Shown: positions 23,495 to 34,723 of the stretch, piece after piece
How the letters are laid out: the number at the start of each line of letters is the position of its first letter
Position numbering within the stretch: position 1 is the first letter of the stretch
Assembly: GCF_019059575.1 (NCBI RefSeq)
Contig: NW_024882737.1
Location: 62,001-126,000 of the forward strand
DNA from: Amphibalanus amphitrite
Taxonomy: Eukaryota > Arthropoda > Thecostraca > Balanomorpha > Balanidae
DNA: 64,000 bases
Direction: 5' to 3'
The notes under the pieces: generated by a model
What the model was told of the DNA's origin: nothing
The model's input: the letters and a program-made list of their open reading frames with translations, nothing else
The model's database searches: none
Translations under genes and position numbers: made by a program

Positions 23495-23999
23495 TTAAAG
23501 GGACTATCCCACCTTCTAAAATGTTGTTAAAACCAGTTAAATTGTGCCCGACTTTATAGATTGGATGACCAGGAACACGGTTCTGGCATTTATTTTTCAT
23601 TTAACATCTTAGGCTTCCCATATTCCAATCACAAACTTTCAAATATGTGACGTCACAGCCCAAAATTACCTCCTTCCCCAGGCCACATTACTGTCATAAA
23701 GCTGATTCGTTTTACTCTGTAGGCACCACAACAAAGTTCAGACCAAGTTTTAAGCGATTTTTCAACGAACAAACCCATTTAAATCAGAATGACTAAACGA
23801 GGTGACGTCACACTAACGGTCGCTCCATGTTGAAGATAGGGCCTTGTACAAGGCCCATTTTCAAATGAAGGGAACGAATTTCTTCAACACCAAGAGGCCG
23901 CGGGGGTTGCAACCTAGATAGATAGTGGTTTCTGAACCTCGCCGCAAACTTGGCTATCTCAACTCAAACCCCATGTTAAAGGTGGGATAGTCCCTTTAA
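23495..23999. mobile_element. Family A-like TTAA MITE in D copy 2
   Basis: The inverted ends are TTAAAGGGACTATCCCACCTT-type text and its complement, with TTAA at each edge (23495-23498 and 23996-23999). The length is 505 bases. It lies at the same TTAA that holds the unrelated B1 MITE in D copy 1. The central half includes TGACGTCAC palindromes at about 23648 and 23801. Confidence 0.8.
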
Positions 24000-24495
24000 G
24001 GATTAGCGTGGGAACTCCGGGGCCTGCATAGAGTTTGCATGAGTTAGTATGTAATCTCAGAGGCATGTGTGTAATGTGTACACAGTGGCGGTCGGGGGGG
24101 GGGGCATCAGGGCCATGCCCCCCCAAAGGTCAATAAAGGGGGCCATCATATCATTTGCCCCCCCCCCTCAAACAACCAATGGGCCCCCATATAGGTGTAT
24201 GGGGCCCTGGCAATTATTCGATCGTCACGAGGCTCAAAAAACCCACGCCCAGCTATTAATATAGCTCCCACACCGGTCTTTGAGCGCCCTACACTGACCT
24301 CTGAGGGAACTTCAGTGGCGGTCAAGTGCCCACGTTGACCGCTAAGAGCCTACATCAACCTCTGAGACCCCACATCTGGCCTATGAGGGCCCATAACCGG
24401 CCTCAGGGGTCCCAACCGGCGTCTGAGGGTCTCACACCGGTCTCTGGTGGCCTTATTTCTGTCTGTGGTGTCCCAAGACGAACCTTAAGGTGCCA

Positions 24496-26085
24496 ATGAG
24501 GGCCCTTCTGACAGATGGATCGTACACCAAACTGAAGAAAGACCCAACCCCGGCCTGCGAACGCAAACTAACAAAGCTCCTTAAGAAGAACAAGGACAAG
24601 GAACAACTCACGGACGCCCAGTACAGAAAGCTGAGCCAACATCACAGCAAACTTCCACACATGTACGGGCTGCCAAAGGTACACAAGACCAATGTACCGC
24701 TAAGACCAATAGTAAGCTGCCGTGGCTCAGCCTGCCATCCTCTGAGCCAGTTCCTCGTCAAGATCATCAACCCACTGAGTGGCAAAACACCTACATATGT
24801 CAAGAACTCAGCCCACTTCGTCTCACTGGTTCAGGCCATGCGACCTTCGCCGAACATGCAAATGGTAAGCTTCGATGTGGTGAGTCTGTTCACCAATGTG
24901 CCCACTACCGAAGCTCTGAGCATAGTGAGGACAAGACTGGAGAGCGACGATACACTGCCCGAAAGAACGACAATCCCGACTGATGACATCATGGAACTCC
25001 TGACATTCTGTGTCACCACCACCGCCTTCCAACTGGGCGATGACTACTACCAACAAACTGAAGGAATGGCCATGGGTTCACCCCTGTCACCGGTGATCGC
25101 CAACATCTACATGGAACACTTCGAGGAACTGGCCTTACAAACAGCACCACTGAAACCATCCCTGTGGCTGCGATATGTCGACGACACATTCGTCCTGTGG
25201 GACCATCGCGAGGACATAACACCGTTCCTAGACCACCTCAACAGCCTCCGACCCTCCATCCAATTCACAATGGAAACAGAAGTCGACAACAAACTACCAT
25301 TCCTTGACGTCCAAGTGGAGAAATCTGAGGAAGCATTCAGAACATCGGTCTACCGCAAACCAACAGCGACCGACCGCTACCTCAACTTCAAGTCACACCA
25401 CCCAGACACAGTCAAGAAAGGTATCGTAAGATGCCTGCAGACCCGAGCCACCAACATCTGTGGAGACGAAGCAGCCAGAAAGATGGAAATGTCACGCCTT
25501 ACCAGCACCTTCAGGAGAAACGGATACCCAACGAGCTTCATGAAACACAAACCCAAGGAAGCATCCCAACAACAACCAAGGGATAAGCCAATCGCGACAG
25601 TATCCCTCCCATACAACAGAGGACTGTCAGAGAAGCTAAGGCGAATCTGCGGAGCATACAACATCAGGACGGTGTTCAGAAGTACCACCACCCTCCGCAG
25701 GTCACTCACAAAGGTCAGACCGCCAACCACCAAGGAGCAAACAAAGAACTGCATATACGACATCCCGTGCAGCTGCGGCAGGTCATACAAGGGCGAGACT
25801 GGCCGCCCACTGGCGGTCAGGCTCGAAGAACACAGGAAGGCCACCATCCGAGGCGAAACACTGAAATCCGGTGTGGCGGAGCATGCATGGTCTGAAGGAG
25901 ATCACAGACCTGCTTGGGATGATACCACCATCATCGACAAGGAGCCACACTGGAAAATCAGAAAAATCAAGGAAGCCGCACACATGGCGCTGGCTAGCAA
26001 CCCCATCAGCAAGCCAAGCGTTGACATCAGCCCAATATGGCTCCCACTACTAAGGAAATCACAAAAACATCTGGGGGATAAATGA
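24496..26085 (+). CDS. Penelope-like reverse transcriptase with C-terminal GIY-YIG endonuclease (partial)
   Basis: The product copies element RNA at a nick made by its own nuclease. Motifs in order: YGLPKVHK and LRPIVSCRGS (about codons 57-80), SFDVVSLFTNVP (first catalytic Asp), GMAMGSPLSPVIANIYME, the catalytic RYVDDTF at 25171-25191, LPFLDV, and YRKP. From about 25740 a nuclease domain follows with IYDIPCSCGRSYKGETGR, an R-x3-EEH block and a downstream E, as in the GIY-YIG domain of this class. The N-terminal part of the reverse transcriptase is absent. The apparent start ATG (24496) lies in the target duplication, not in the element, so it is a chance start. The rest of the frame is intact to the stop at 26085. 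Confidence 0.85.
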   Translation: MRALLTDGSYTKLKKDPTPACERKLTKLLKKNKDKEQLTDAQYRKLSQHHSKLPHMYGLPKVHKTNVPLRPIVSCRGSACHPLSQFLVKIINPLSGKTPTYVKNSAHFVSLVQAMRPSPNMQMVSFDVVSLFTNVPTTEALSIVRTRLESDDTLPERTTIPTDDIMELLTFCVTTTAFQLGDDYYQQTEGMAMGSPLSPVIANIYMEHFEELALQTAPLKPSLWLRYVDDTFVLWDHREDITPFLDHLNSLRPSIQFTMETEVDNKLPFLDVQVEKSEEAFRTSVYRKPTATDRYLNFKSHHPDTVKKGIVRCLQTRATNICGDEAARKMEMSRLTSTFRRNGYPTSFMKHKPKEASQQQPRDKPIATVSLPYNRGLSEKLRRICGAYNIRTVFRSTTTLRRSLTKVRPPTTKEQTKNCIYDIPCSCGRSYKGETGRPLAVRLEEHRKATIRGETLKSGVAEHAWSEGDHRPAWDDTTIIDKEPHWKIRKIKEAAHMALASNPISKPSVDISPIWLPLLRKSQKHLGDK

Positions 26086-26111
26086 CACCAAGTTTCCAGC
26101 TCCATAACGAT

Positions 26112-26187
26112 GTCTGCCTCGATAGTGGAGTGGTTAGAACCGTGGACTATCACCGGGGAAACCCGAGTTCGATTCCCGCTGACTACA
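26112..26187 (+). ncRNA. tRNA-like segment in the Penelope 3' region
   Basis: The text from TCTGCCTCGATAGTGG to GACTACAGGAGC has a good A box (TAGTGGAGTGGTTAGA) and a strong B box (AGTTCGATTCC) at tRNA-like spacing. The anticodon and acceptor stems do not pair properly, so it is not a working tRNA. It could be an internal RNA polymerase III promoter or a relic of a tRNA fusion. It sits between the ORF stop and the hammerhead-like motif. Confidence 0.45.
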
Positions 26188-26261
26188 GGAGCTTTCGAAC
26201 GGTATGACGCGTACGGCGCAACGCCACCAACATCCAGGTCCTTCTAAGGGCCAAAGAACAC

Positions 26262-26299
26262 CTGACGACGGCCGGAGAAGTAACTGGCCGAAACGTTGT
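26262..26299 (+). ncRNA. Hammerhead-ribozyme-like motif of the Penelope element
   Basis: Conserved core CTGACGA (26262-26268), a GGCC/GGCC helix (26270-26273 with 26286-26289) corresponding to stem II, then the GAAAC core (26290-26294) followed by GTTGT. This layout is that of hammerhead motifs known in Penelope-like elements. An unpaired C (26269) lies between core and helix, and the stem III partner with a cleavage triplet was not placed with certainty; cleavage activity is therefore inference. Confidence 0.5.
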
Positions 26300-27575
26300 G
26301 AAACTAACATCTCAACTCAAGACGGGGACGAAAGTCCGACAACTAACATCAGTGGTGCCAATGAGGGCCCCGCACTGGCTGCTGAAGACCCGATGCCGGC
26401 CTCTAAGGGCCTGCATTGGCATTTGAGGAGGGCCCATCTTGGCCTTTGAGGGCCCTCTGCTGGCCTCTGGGGTCCAACGACGGCTCATGCCGGTCTTTTA
26501 GGGCCCCACGCTGACCTCTGAGGGCCCATGTTGGCCTGTAATAACCCACATTAGCCTCTGAGAGCCCAACTCGGTCACTGATTGTCTCAAACTACTGGCC
26601 TTTGTAGTTTGCAGGCCCTGTACTGGTCTCTGAGGGCCCTAAACTGGCCTCTACGTGAAAACATACATGGGTGGGTTTCTGAAGATCAGAGGGCTCACGC
26701 AGTCTCCGGCACAGCCTTACGTTGGTCCTGATCGAGATTACTTTGCGTCCTGATGGTCCCGCGCAGATTCCCTCATATTTCGACGTCGGGACCCCATGAG
26801 CCGGTGTGGGTCCTGGGGCTGGCAGAGACTGATGAAGTCCTTAGGGCTCAGGGCCAGTCTTTTTAGCAGTAAGACTAGGCAGGTTGAGTGAGCCCTAATA
26901 GAGCCGCTGCGAAGCCCCGCAGGAGTCGCGCGCGGCCCTCAGATGCCAATTTTGAAAGCTCGGAACCTGTGGGGGGTCTCCAGAGGTCGGTGTACCTACT
27001 CTCTCCCGCCGCCACACAACTAGGTATGTTACCTATATGGGTAAATGTCATAGTCTGAAAATGCTCTCTGGGTTTCACATGCTTGTTCAAAGCAAGAGGT
27101 AGGTATCTGTACTTTTCCGAATTGTTTTATAGTGGTAAGGTCATGAATCCGCGTGCCTGACCTTCCAGTATACCTATGCTACACCGATCCGTCGTCATGG
27201 TGCAGTGGGCCGACCGGTGGAAACACAGTGGGACGGGAAATGGAACTGGTGAGTTTGCCTTAAATTGAGCTTAAAAATTTCACGCAAGAATCAGATGGAT
27301 GAAGCATAAGTAATGCCAACTGCGCGGCACCTCGTGGACGTAAAAAAACTAGCCGATCACCCACCCCCCTCCCGGTGACGGATAAATGTTATGTTCCGCG
27401 AGTGGCCACTTTGTCCTTTTCCTGACCGCACTGGCTGGACAGTGGACACGCTGCCATGCCATTCACAAATACATATCTGCCAGTAAGGCTTTATTGACAA
27501 ATGATTAACGGAAAGGGGTACCGGAACAATATACGGCACTGCACACCTGCCGCTGTTGCCGTGGGAGGGATAGAT

Positions 27576-28267
<692 letters not shown>

Positions 28268-29417
28268 CCAACTTCGCCATAGTGGGGAGGGGGGGGGGGG
28301 GCATATGTTACCACCCACCTCTAACTCAAAAACTAAGAGGGCTAGAAAGACACGGTAAAAAGCAGTCGATAGCGCTCAATGCGTACGTTCGCAAGCATTT
28401 CAGTCATTTTTCATCTTAGAGCAATATTGGGGTCACCAGAGGTTATCAAAGGTCAAAATTTGCCAAATTTCAATATATTTTTCAGAAAACATGCCGTTAT
28501 CCCAGGAACTATGATAGCCAAAAAACGCATGGAAAAGCAATTGATAGCTTTTGAACTCTTCTTATGATAAGGTCATCATCAAAATTGACCTCAGGTCAAT
28601 GGTTTAGCCTCCAGAGGGCAAAAGCTCCAAAACAGCTGTTTTTACGAAAAGTGTTTTGCGACAATAACTTTTGACTAAACAAAAGCCACGACATTTCTAT
28701 TGCCAGAATCGTGTTCCTCTCGCCGAGACGCATCGAATGAACTATAATTTGACCTTGAAAGGTCAACTGGAAAATTTTACCTCAGGCCAAGGTCATGACC
28801 TGACCGGAAAAGATCATGTTGCATATCAGTCGATGCGTCTCAACAAAACAAACACAATGAGGCCATCCCCAGCGTTCTATCTCTTTCCGATCGAGAGTTA
28901 TTGGCAAAAGCTGTTTGTAGCCTCAAATGACCTCGGATGACCTTTCTAGAGGCTATCAGCAAAAAGACACCTTGTTCGTCACGGGTGGTCCAAATCATCG
29001 CGATTCTGAAATATTTCGGCTGTTCCTATGCGTACACACGGATCTAGAGGCATTTTCATTTTTCTCCATTGACTTATAATGGTAAGGTCACGCCACTGGC
29101 CTGACCTTAGGTCACGGATATAAAAAAAAATCCGAGATATACAAGTTATAGGCGTCCATAACATCATGCAATCCACCAAGTTTGAAACCTCTCTGACAAA
29201 CACTGCAGGCTGGAAATGATTGCAAACTTTTTAGGCTTGGTCAGTTAACTTGACCTGGTGACCTGACCTGACATGACCTAGGGTCAAAAATTTCACACAT
29301 TGTCCAAAATTGATGTATAGAAAGCTACTCCAAGCGGCGCGGTTTTTATTCACACGTAAAAAAACGCGACAGGGTGGTAACATATGCCCCCCCCCCCCCA
29401 ACTGGGGCGAAGGTTAA
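28268..29417. mobile_element. Family-B-type MITE, copy B8
   Basis: The inverted ends are CCAACTTCGCC (28268) and GGCGAAGGTTAA (ending 29417), so the left TTAA has decayed to CCAA. Subterminal inner repeats CATATGTTACCACC and GGTGGTAACATATG lie next to G and C runs. The interior has many TGACCT/AGGTCA motifs, including TGACCTCAGGTCA near 28588 (everted repeat, 1-bp spacing). No coding capacity. Confidence 0.7.
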
Positions 29418-30795
29418 AAAGTAGGATCCCGATTGCAGTCAGCAAACCCAGTTTAAAGCTGGTCAAAGCCAGATTTAGAGGCACCTACATGCGAAATGGT
29501 CCAAGATTTACCAACCTGAATCAATAGTTAGTGCAATATATGAAGAGAGGATTACGAAAAGGAAAGTCATAGGCTGTTAAAGACTTACTTGTCATTTATT
29601 TTTGAGTTCTCTAGTTCCTCTTAAGGTTTACTTAGACCATTTCATGGCCGCATATCGGATGAGAACGAAAAGACAAGACGTAGTTATTCAGTGAACCGAC
29701 CCGCCGGCTGGTGCATGGCTGCGGCTGAGTCCCGTGATGCCCGTGTCCCGTGGGGCAGGCATATCCCGGTGGGACACTGGGACACTCACTGGGACAGCCC
29801 ATCCAGCCGCGCAAACAGCCACTTCCTGCGCAATGTGCCTGTCAGTATCAGAGTTTTGCCAGAATATGGCGACAATGCAATGTTAAGCAACAACTTGCTC
29901 TCTTCTAGTTTCTGAATCAGCGTTCTCTCTTGCTCGCTCTCGTGGTTCGGATTATGACCATTTAAAATCGGGCCGCGTCAAGAACAAACAGCTAATTCTG
30001 CACGCGGTTCACGCGTCTGTTCCAGATTGTCCAGACCACGCTGCCGGCTGTGTAGGCAGCTCTGCAGATCGGGGAAGGCAGGCGGCGAGCTGGCGCAGCT
30101 CTGCTCCGAGCAGCAGGTGCAGCTGCGGGGCAGCCCGGCGGCTTTAGCCCGTTTCGCTGGCGTCTGACTGGAGATGTCTTAACTTCTGGTCAGGTGCGGG
30201 GTCGGAGTCGGCTGAAACTGAGTGGCAGCATTAGCGACGGATGATGGCCCTGCTCTGATGAATTTGTGGTGTACAGTGGGATGGGACTGGACTGAAAGGG
30301 AAGGTATAGCAGATAGCTTTGAAAGGTTCATCCTCTTCCAGTGATTTTCCCGCTTGACGAATGATTTCCACTTCAGAAATCATTGAGTGGAAACCAATAA
30401 ACCCCAAGCTGTGTCTCCGCTGCATGATAACGTATTCCATGACCATAAAATCGGCAGGGTATCCTCTGTTTTACGAGACAACCAATAACCTTAACCGCCA
30501 ACAACCGATAGATTCTCTCGGTAAATCATGACATGGAAATCGGCAACCACTGGTGCATCTTTTATTCCTCTCGGCAGCATTTTTCACGCTCCAAACGTTG
30601 CCTGTTGCTCGGGATCCGACATTTTCCCTACTGTGCATCCAGATAAGCCACTACTAGTAAGCCGCCAATAACTATTGTAGCGACTTAGCGCAGTGATGCT
30701 CTACAGTAAATGTGTGAATGAATACCCACACAACAGCACAACCATGTGTGACCTGCGTCTTCAGCGTCCGCAGACTGGTGTCGATGTCAGTGTTA
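29418..30795. other. No gene recognised
   Basis: 30030-30170 is GC-rich and briefly open, without a recognisable domain. Short GGGACACT duplications lie at 29770-29795. Nothing else could be supported. Confidence 0.35.
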
Positions 30796-31083
30796 TAATA
30801 GCTGTTTTCACGACGGCCATCTGGTACACATCTGGTGCACATTTGGTGCATATTAGGTGCAGATTTGGTCAGATTAGGTTCAGTGTGTCTCTTAGTAGCT
30901 ATCAGCTAGTGCTGCACTTATTGCTTATATCCCTGCTTTGTCATATTATCAGAGAGTATCATCGATTAAAACAATGAAATAAATTCATAAAATAAAGATA
31001 TCTATTTGCTGTAAAAGACAGTAGGTGCAGATTTGGTCAAATTAGGTGCACTCGCCGGAAAGCCCGTCGCGAAAACGGCGTTA
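30796..31083 (+). mobile_element. Family R MITE, copy 1
   Basis: The inverted ends are TAATAGCTGTTTTCACGACGG and a diverged complement CCCGTCGCGAAAACGGCGTTA. The interior repeats TTTGGTGCA / TTAGGTGCA-type words and an A/T-rich core with ATAAATTCATAAAATAAAG. A reversed copy is at 42726-43000. TA edges would fit Tc1/mariner-type mobilisation, but superfamily is uncertain. Confidence 0.6.
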
Positions 31084-31149
31084 ATGGTATCATTGTCGGT
31101 ATCAGTGGGTTTTGTTAGTGTCTGTATGGCTTTTCATTCAGTGGTTATG

Positions 31150-31310
31150 TTAGTGCCCGCGCGGATGTCAATGTCGGTGTCAGTATCGGATTCGGTTTCG
31201 GTGTCGGTATTGGTGTCTGTGTTTGTATCAGTGTCGGTTTCGTTCCCGGTATCAGTATTGGTATCTGTATCGGTATCGATATCGGTGTTGATATCGGGAC
31301 AGTTGCAGTT
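31150..31310. repeat. Degenerate TCGGTATCNGT hexamer array, part 1
   Basis: Variants of GGTATC and GGTGTC follow one another with period about 6. The array resumes at 31556-31846. Because the period is a multiple of three, all frames stay open, giving Val-Ser or Asp-Thr repeats that should not be taken as protein. Confidence 0.8.
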
Positions 31311-31555
31311 GCCGAGAGTTCGGACCGAATTAGCGAAGAGGAGTTTTCTCTATAGAGCGACTGCAGTGTGGAACCAGCGTATTTCTTCGTAGCATTTCAA
31401 ATCGTTGTTTTTATCCCGCTGCACTGGAGTACCTTTATTTGTCGCTTTTATTACTGCTTTTATCACATGTATCAAGTGTTTTACTGGTGTGTCTTTATTC
31501 ATTTATGTGTATGACATGTATGACGTGGCCATGATCTACGCAGTGGGGGTGCCGA

Positions 31556-31846
31556 ATAAATATCTGTATCTGTATCTGTATCTGTATCTGTATCGATGTA
31601 AATGTTGGTATCGTTATCGGAGTCGGTATCAGTATAGGAATCGGTATCGGTATCAGTATCGGTGTCAGTATCGGTATCGGTGTCAGTATCGGTATCAGTA
31701 TCGGTTTCAGTATCGGTGTCAGTATCGGTGTCAGTATTGGTATCGGTGTCAGTATCGGTATCGGTGTCAGTATCGGTATCGGTGTCAGTATCGGTATCGG
31801 TGTCAGTATCGGTGTCGGCACCGGTAACGGTGTCTGCTCCGGTGCT
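31556..31846. repeat. TATCTG then TCGGTATCNGT hexamer arrays, part 2
   Basis: 31559-31594 is a pure TATCTG run of about six copies. It passes into a longer degenerate run of GGTATC/GGTGTC/AGTATC up to about 31830, immediately before a GC-rich stretch. Confidence 0.9.
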
Positions 31847-32140
31847 GCGTCGGTATTCGATACTCCGGCACAGACGGCGGCCGGCGGGCCTGCGAGGGCC
31901 GTTTGTTTGATGGACGAGCCGGTCGGCCGACGGATGGGGTGCCGATTGGAGACGACGCCAATCTCGCTCTCCTCCGATCAACTCGTCATCTGCACGCTGC
32001 GCCCCGTGAGTACAATCGCCTAATGGCCGACGGAGAGCGGTCGCTCGCCGGTCGGGTCGGTCGGCAGCTGGAGCACTCCGCGGTGAGCCGCTGGCAATGT
32101 TTGTTTCCTAAATACGATACACAGAAGACACGCGGCTGAT
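31847..32140 (+). other. GC-rich tract, possible promoter or 5' exon
   Basis: This is a CpG-rich island-like stretch among A/T-rich sequence. It contains two donor-like sites, CCCCGTGAGTAC near 32006 and GCGGTGAGCC near 32080. It lies about 1 kb before the splice acceptor of the small peptide gene at 33126 and could be its first exon, but no sequence link proves this. Confidence 0.3.
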
Positions 32141-33144
32141 GTATGGTGCGGGTATGTGGATGTGCTTTTAGATGTGAATGTGGATCGCCGAGATCTCAGT
32201 TTTACGCAGATTGTTTTGAAACCTCCAAGGTGATTACGCCGTGTTGTCTTATGTTGTTGACGCCTGGATGTGCGAAGACTTTCCAGTCTGTATGCATGAC
32301 TGGTTGATTTGAGAAAAATCGGTGTCCGTTTTCGGAAAGGAAGTTTTTACATGTTCTCGTAAAAGTGATCTGTGCGCCGAGCCCCGTCAGCGGCGTCTTT
32401 ATATATAGAAAATCAAAACTAAATCGATTCCCGACGGCTGACGATATTTCTGGGTTTAATCGGAGTATACTCGTAATCATGGTTCAGCTAAAAAATTGAT
32501 CACGAATCCTTATCATTAGCCCTAGTTTTCACGACGAAACATTTGGCACCTATGTTGATCGGCTTGTGCTCTTTTGTTCCAAATAATTATTCTATAATAG
32601 ATGCACAATGTTCCGTGTGAGAAGGGCTGTTGGCTCTAACTCAGTACAAACAATTTAACTGAATCCTGCCTTGAAGCAAAAGTGTTTTTGAACAGTTGCT
32701 GCTATATACCCTACCCTTCCTTTTACGTCTGTCGTGCTGGCGTGCATTCCCAGTGTTTATGCTATTCCTGGTTTTGTATGGTCTGGCAAATGTATTAAAA
32801 ACGGATTTGTATCGAATAATGTATACAATTCATCAGACGCCAGGACATCTGGCTTTTCCAGATGACTTGTGGCGTGTGGATGTCGCAGTTCAGAGTGAGC
32901 TGAGACACCGAGAGGAGTCTGCTTTTTAAATTGAGCGAGGTAAGTTATTGCTAATGCTTTGAGCACTTATACTTTCGCATTTCCCCAATCCTTTTTCCAC
33001 GTTATACAACCTCCAGCCACCCGCCTGTTGCTCTCTCGTTTCCGTCTCACCATCTCGTTTCCCCTCGCTCTCTGGTTTCCCTTCACCCTCTCGTTTCCCT
33101 CACACTCTGTGGCCCGTTTGCCGCAGGCTGTACCCCGACTCACC

Positions 33145-33312
33145 ATGCTGGACGTGCGTGCTCTGCTGATGGCGACTCTGCTGATGGCGCTGCTTGGCTC
33201 CGGCGCTGCGTACGATGACTTCGGCCCGGTGATGGTGTCCTCCGCGGAGAAGGCCAGCGGCGCGCTGCTGGTAGTGATCGCCGGGCTGCTGGCCGCCCTC
33301 CGTCTGCTGTGA
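33145..33312 (+). CDS. Candidate 55-residue secreted or membrane-anchored peptide
   Basis: ATG 33145 has a good eukaryotic context (CTCACCATGC) and follows a convincing splice acceptor, a pyrimidine-rich tract ending CCGCAG at 33126. The product starts MLDVRALLMATLLMALLGSG, a typical signal peptide with a likely cut after GAA (about residue 22). A short acidic segment YDDFGPVMVSSAEKASG follows, and the C-terminus is hydrophobic (ALLVVIAGLLAALRLL). That shape, signal peptide plus short ectodomain plus hydrophobic tail, suits a GPI-anchor precursor or a small type I membrane peptide. I do not recognise a family. GC-rich third positions match the other host genes. It could be the last exon of a gene with an upstream untranslated exon. 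A chance ORF cannot be excluded. Confidence 0.5.
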   Translation: MLDVRALLMATLLMALLGSGAAYDDFGPVMVSSAEKASGALLVVIAGLLAALRLL

Positions 33313-34220
33313 CCCCTGCGGGTGACCTCGGTGACCTCTGCTTGGTCCGGCAGACCTGGCATTGACTGGCCACGAGTGTATTGCAAGGAGCTGTGGCATG
33401 CTTATTCTATTTGGCATCAAGGAGGTGTGAATACAAAACATAGATATTGATTTTGCTTCAGTTACTGGTTTTTAGTAAATTTTTAAGTCAACTTTAAAGG
33501 CATGAAAGATGAAACTTAAAGGGGATAAAATGAATAGCTACGACACAAAGCTCGTATTGTGCTGATGCGTCAGCAAAAATGCCTAGAAAGATGGTCAGCG
33601 AAGGCATTTATGTCTCGGAAAAGAAGCAAGAAACAGGCTGTGTACGGACAGACTGCAACGCTGAAAAATTATTTGATCCAAATTTTAACATGACTCGGCA
33701 GGACCAGATTTAATTTCTCGAAAGTTTTTTTCTTGTACAGCTGGTTTTTTGTTGGTCTGAAACGAAGGAGCTAACCATAGGAGCACCATGATATGTAATT
33801 AGCGACACACCCTAATCCCTACATACCCAACTCGGACAGCGAACGGTGTCAATGGGCGTCCCAGTGGTGTCCGTATCACCCTGTATCGGCCGGCAATCTG
33901 TCCTCCTGCAGAAATAAATACACAGCTTGCGCAGCCGGCCGGCACGGCGGGCGGCAGATCGATGAAATCGTCACAGGACTGGGGAGGGGGGGTTACATCT
34001 GGGTCAGGGGTGGCACGCCGCTGAAGGTCACAGGAGGAGCAGCGATGATTGTTCCTGTCGTCGTCGATGTCGTCTTCCTTCCGAGCCTATATCGGAGGCG
34101 TACAGGGCCATATCCGCATGGTCGGCTCTGAGAGAGGGTGTGTCGGCTGCCAGCTGGCGGGCAGACGGTGCAGTGGGATGAGGCTGCGAGAAGACAGCGG
34201 CGACGAGGCGAGAAGACAGC

Positions 34221-34354
34221 GAGCAGACACGGGTAACGGAAAGATCGCCAGCGGGAGCAGACACGGGCAACGGAAAGATCGCGAGCGGGAGCAGACACGG
34301 GCAACGGGAAGCTAGCGAGCGGGAGCAGACACGGGCAACGGAAAGGTAGCGAGC
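34221..34354. repeat. 34-bp tandem repeat, four copies
   Basis: GAGCAGACACGGG recurs at 34221, 34255, 34289 and 34323, giving a 34-base unit that also contains AACGGAAAGATCGC and GAGCGG. Copies differ by a few bases. Confidence 0.85.
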
Positions 34355-34723
34355 GGTCGCCATGGTGGCGAAGGAGGTAGCGAACGGATACTAGTGATGT
34401 AGGAAAAGGACACAGGCAAGGTGAAAGGGGAGACCTGGCGATTGGAACCTGACGGCGGGATGTCTTCAGCCTGGCCTAGGTCGTCGGAATATCACAAATA
34501 TAAAATATAAAATCTGTAACCCCTATCGATTGACATACCATTATGGTTTCTCAATGTTGGTAAACTGCACTTTATTTATTCGATCTATTAATGATATGGA
34601 AAAGCAAAAATATCCTGCATTTTTTATCGTTTACGTGTTTCTGGAAGCCACTATTTTTACTGAATCTGTGCAGCTCTTCATCAATTCAAAAAAAATATAT
34701 ATATATTTAACGTATTCAAATTG

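Larger units (their letters stand above)
24506..26353 (+). mobile_element. Penelope-like retroelement, 5'-truncated, 17-bp target duplication
   Basis: Flanked by GGTGCCAATGAGGGCCC at 24489-24505 and 26354-26370; D copy 1 shows the empty site ATGCCAATGAGGGCCCCGC at about 1959. The element begins inside the reverse transcriptase region, so it is 5'-truncated. It holds one ORF, a tRNA-like segment (26112-26187) and a hammerhead-like motif (26262-26299) before its end. Penelope-like elements are known to combine a telomerase-related reverse transcriptase with a GIY-YIG nuclease and to carry hammerhead motifs. Confidence 0.85.
24280..26640. repeat. Degenerate minisatellite of family D, split by the Penelope element
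   Basis: The same units as at 1740-2260 occupy 24280-24505 and resume at 26354-26640. The break falls in GGTGCCAATGAGGGCCC, which is duplicated on both sides. Confidence 0.7.
23035..27433. mobile_element. Family D composite DNA transposon, copy 2
   Basis: This is the same sequence as 138-3053, colinear except for insertions: the CACTGGCGGTCCC end at 23035, the shared left block to 23494, a family A-like MITE at 23495-23999 where copy 1 has a family B MITE, the minisatellite, and a Penelope-like element at 24506-26353. The right end at about 27424-27433 (GACCGCACTG) is altered relative to GACCGCCAGTG, and the terminal stretch after CGCGAGTG differs from copy 1. I see no target duplication, so its exact right edge is uncertain. 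Confidence 0.7.

Noticed and set aside
23035..27433. Target-site duplication for D copy 2
   Set aside because: The 8 bases on either side do not match and the right end is altered, so only copy 1 has a demonstrable duplication.
31405..31981. Long frames on both strands with Tyr-Arg, Asp-Thr or Thr-Pro-Ile repeats
   Set aside because: All derive from the hexamer array, whose period keeps every frame open.
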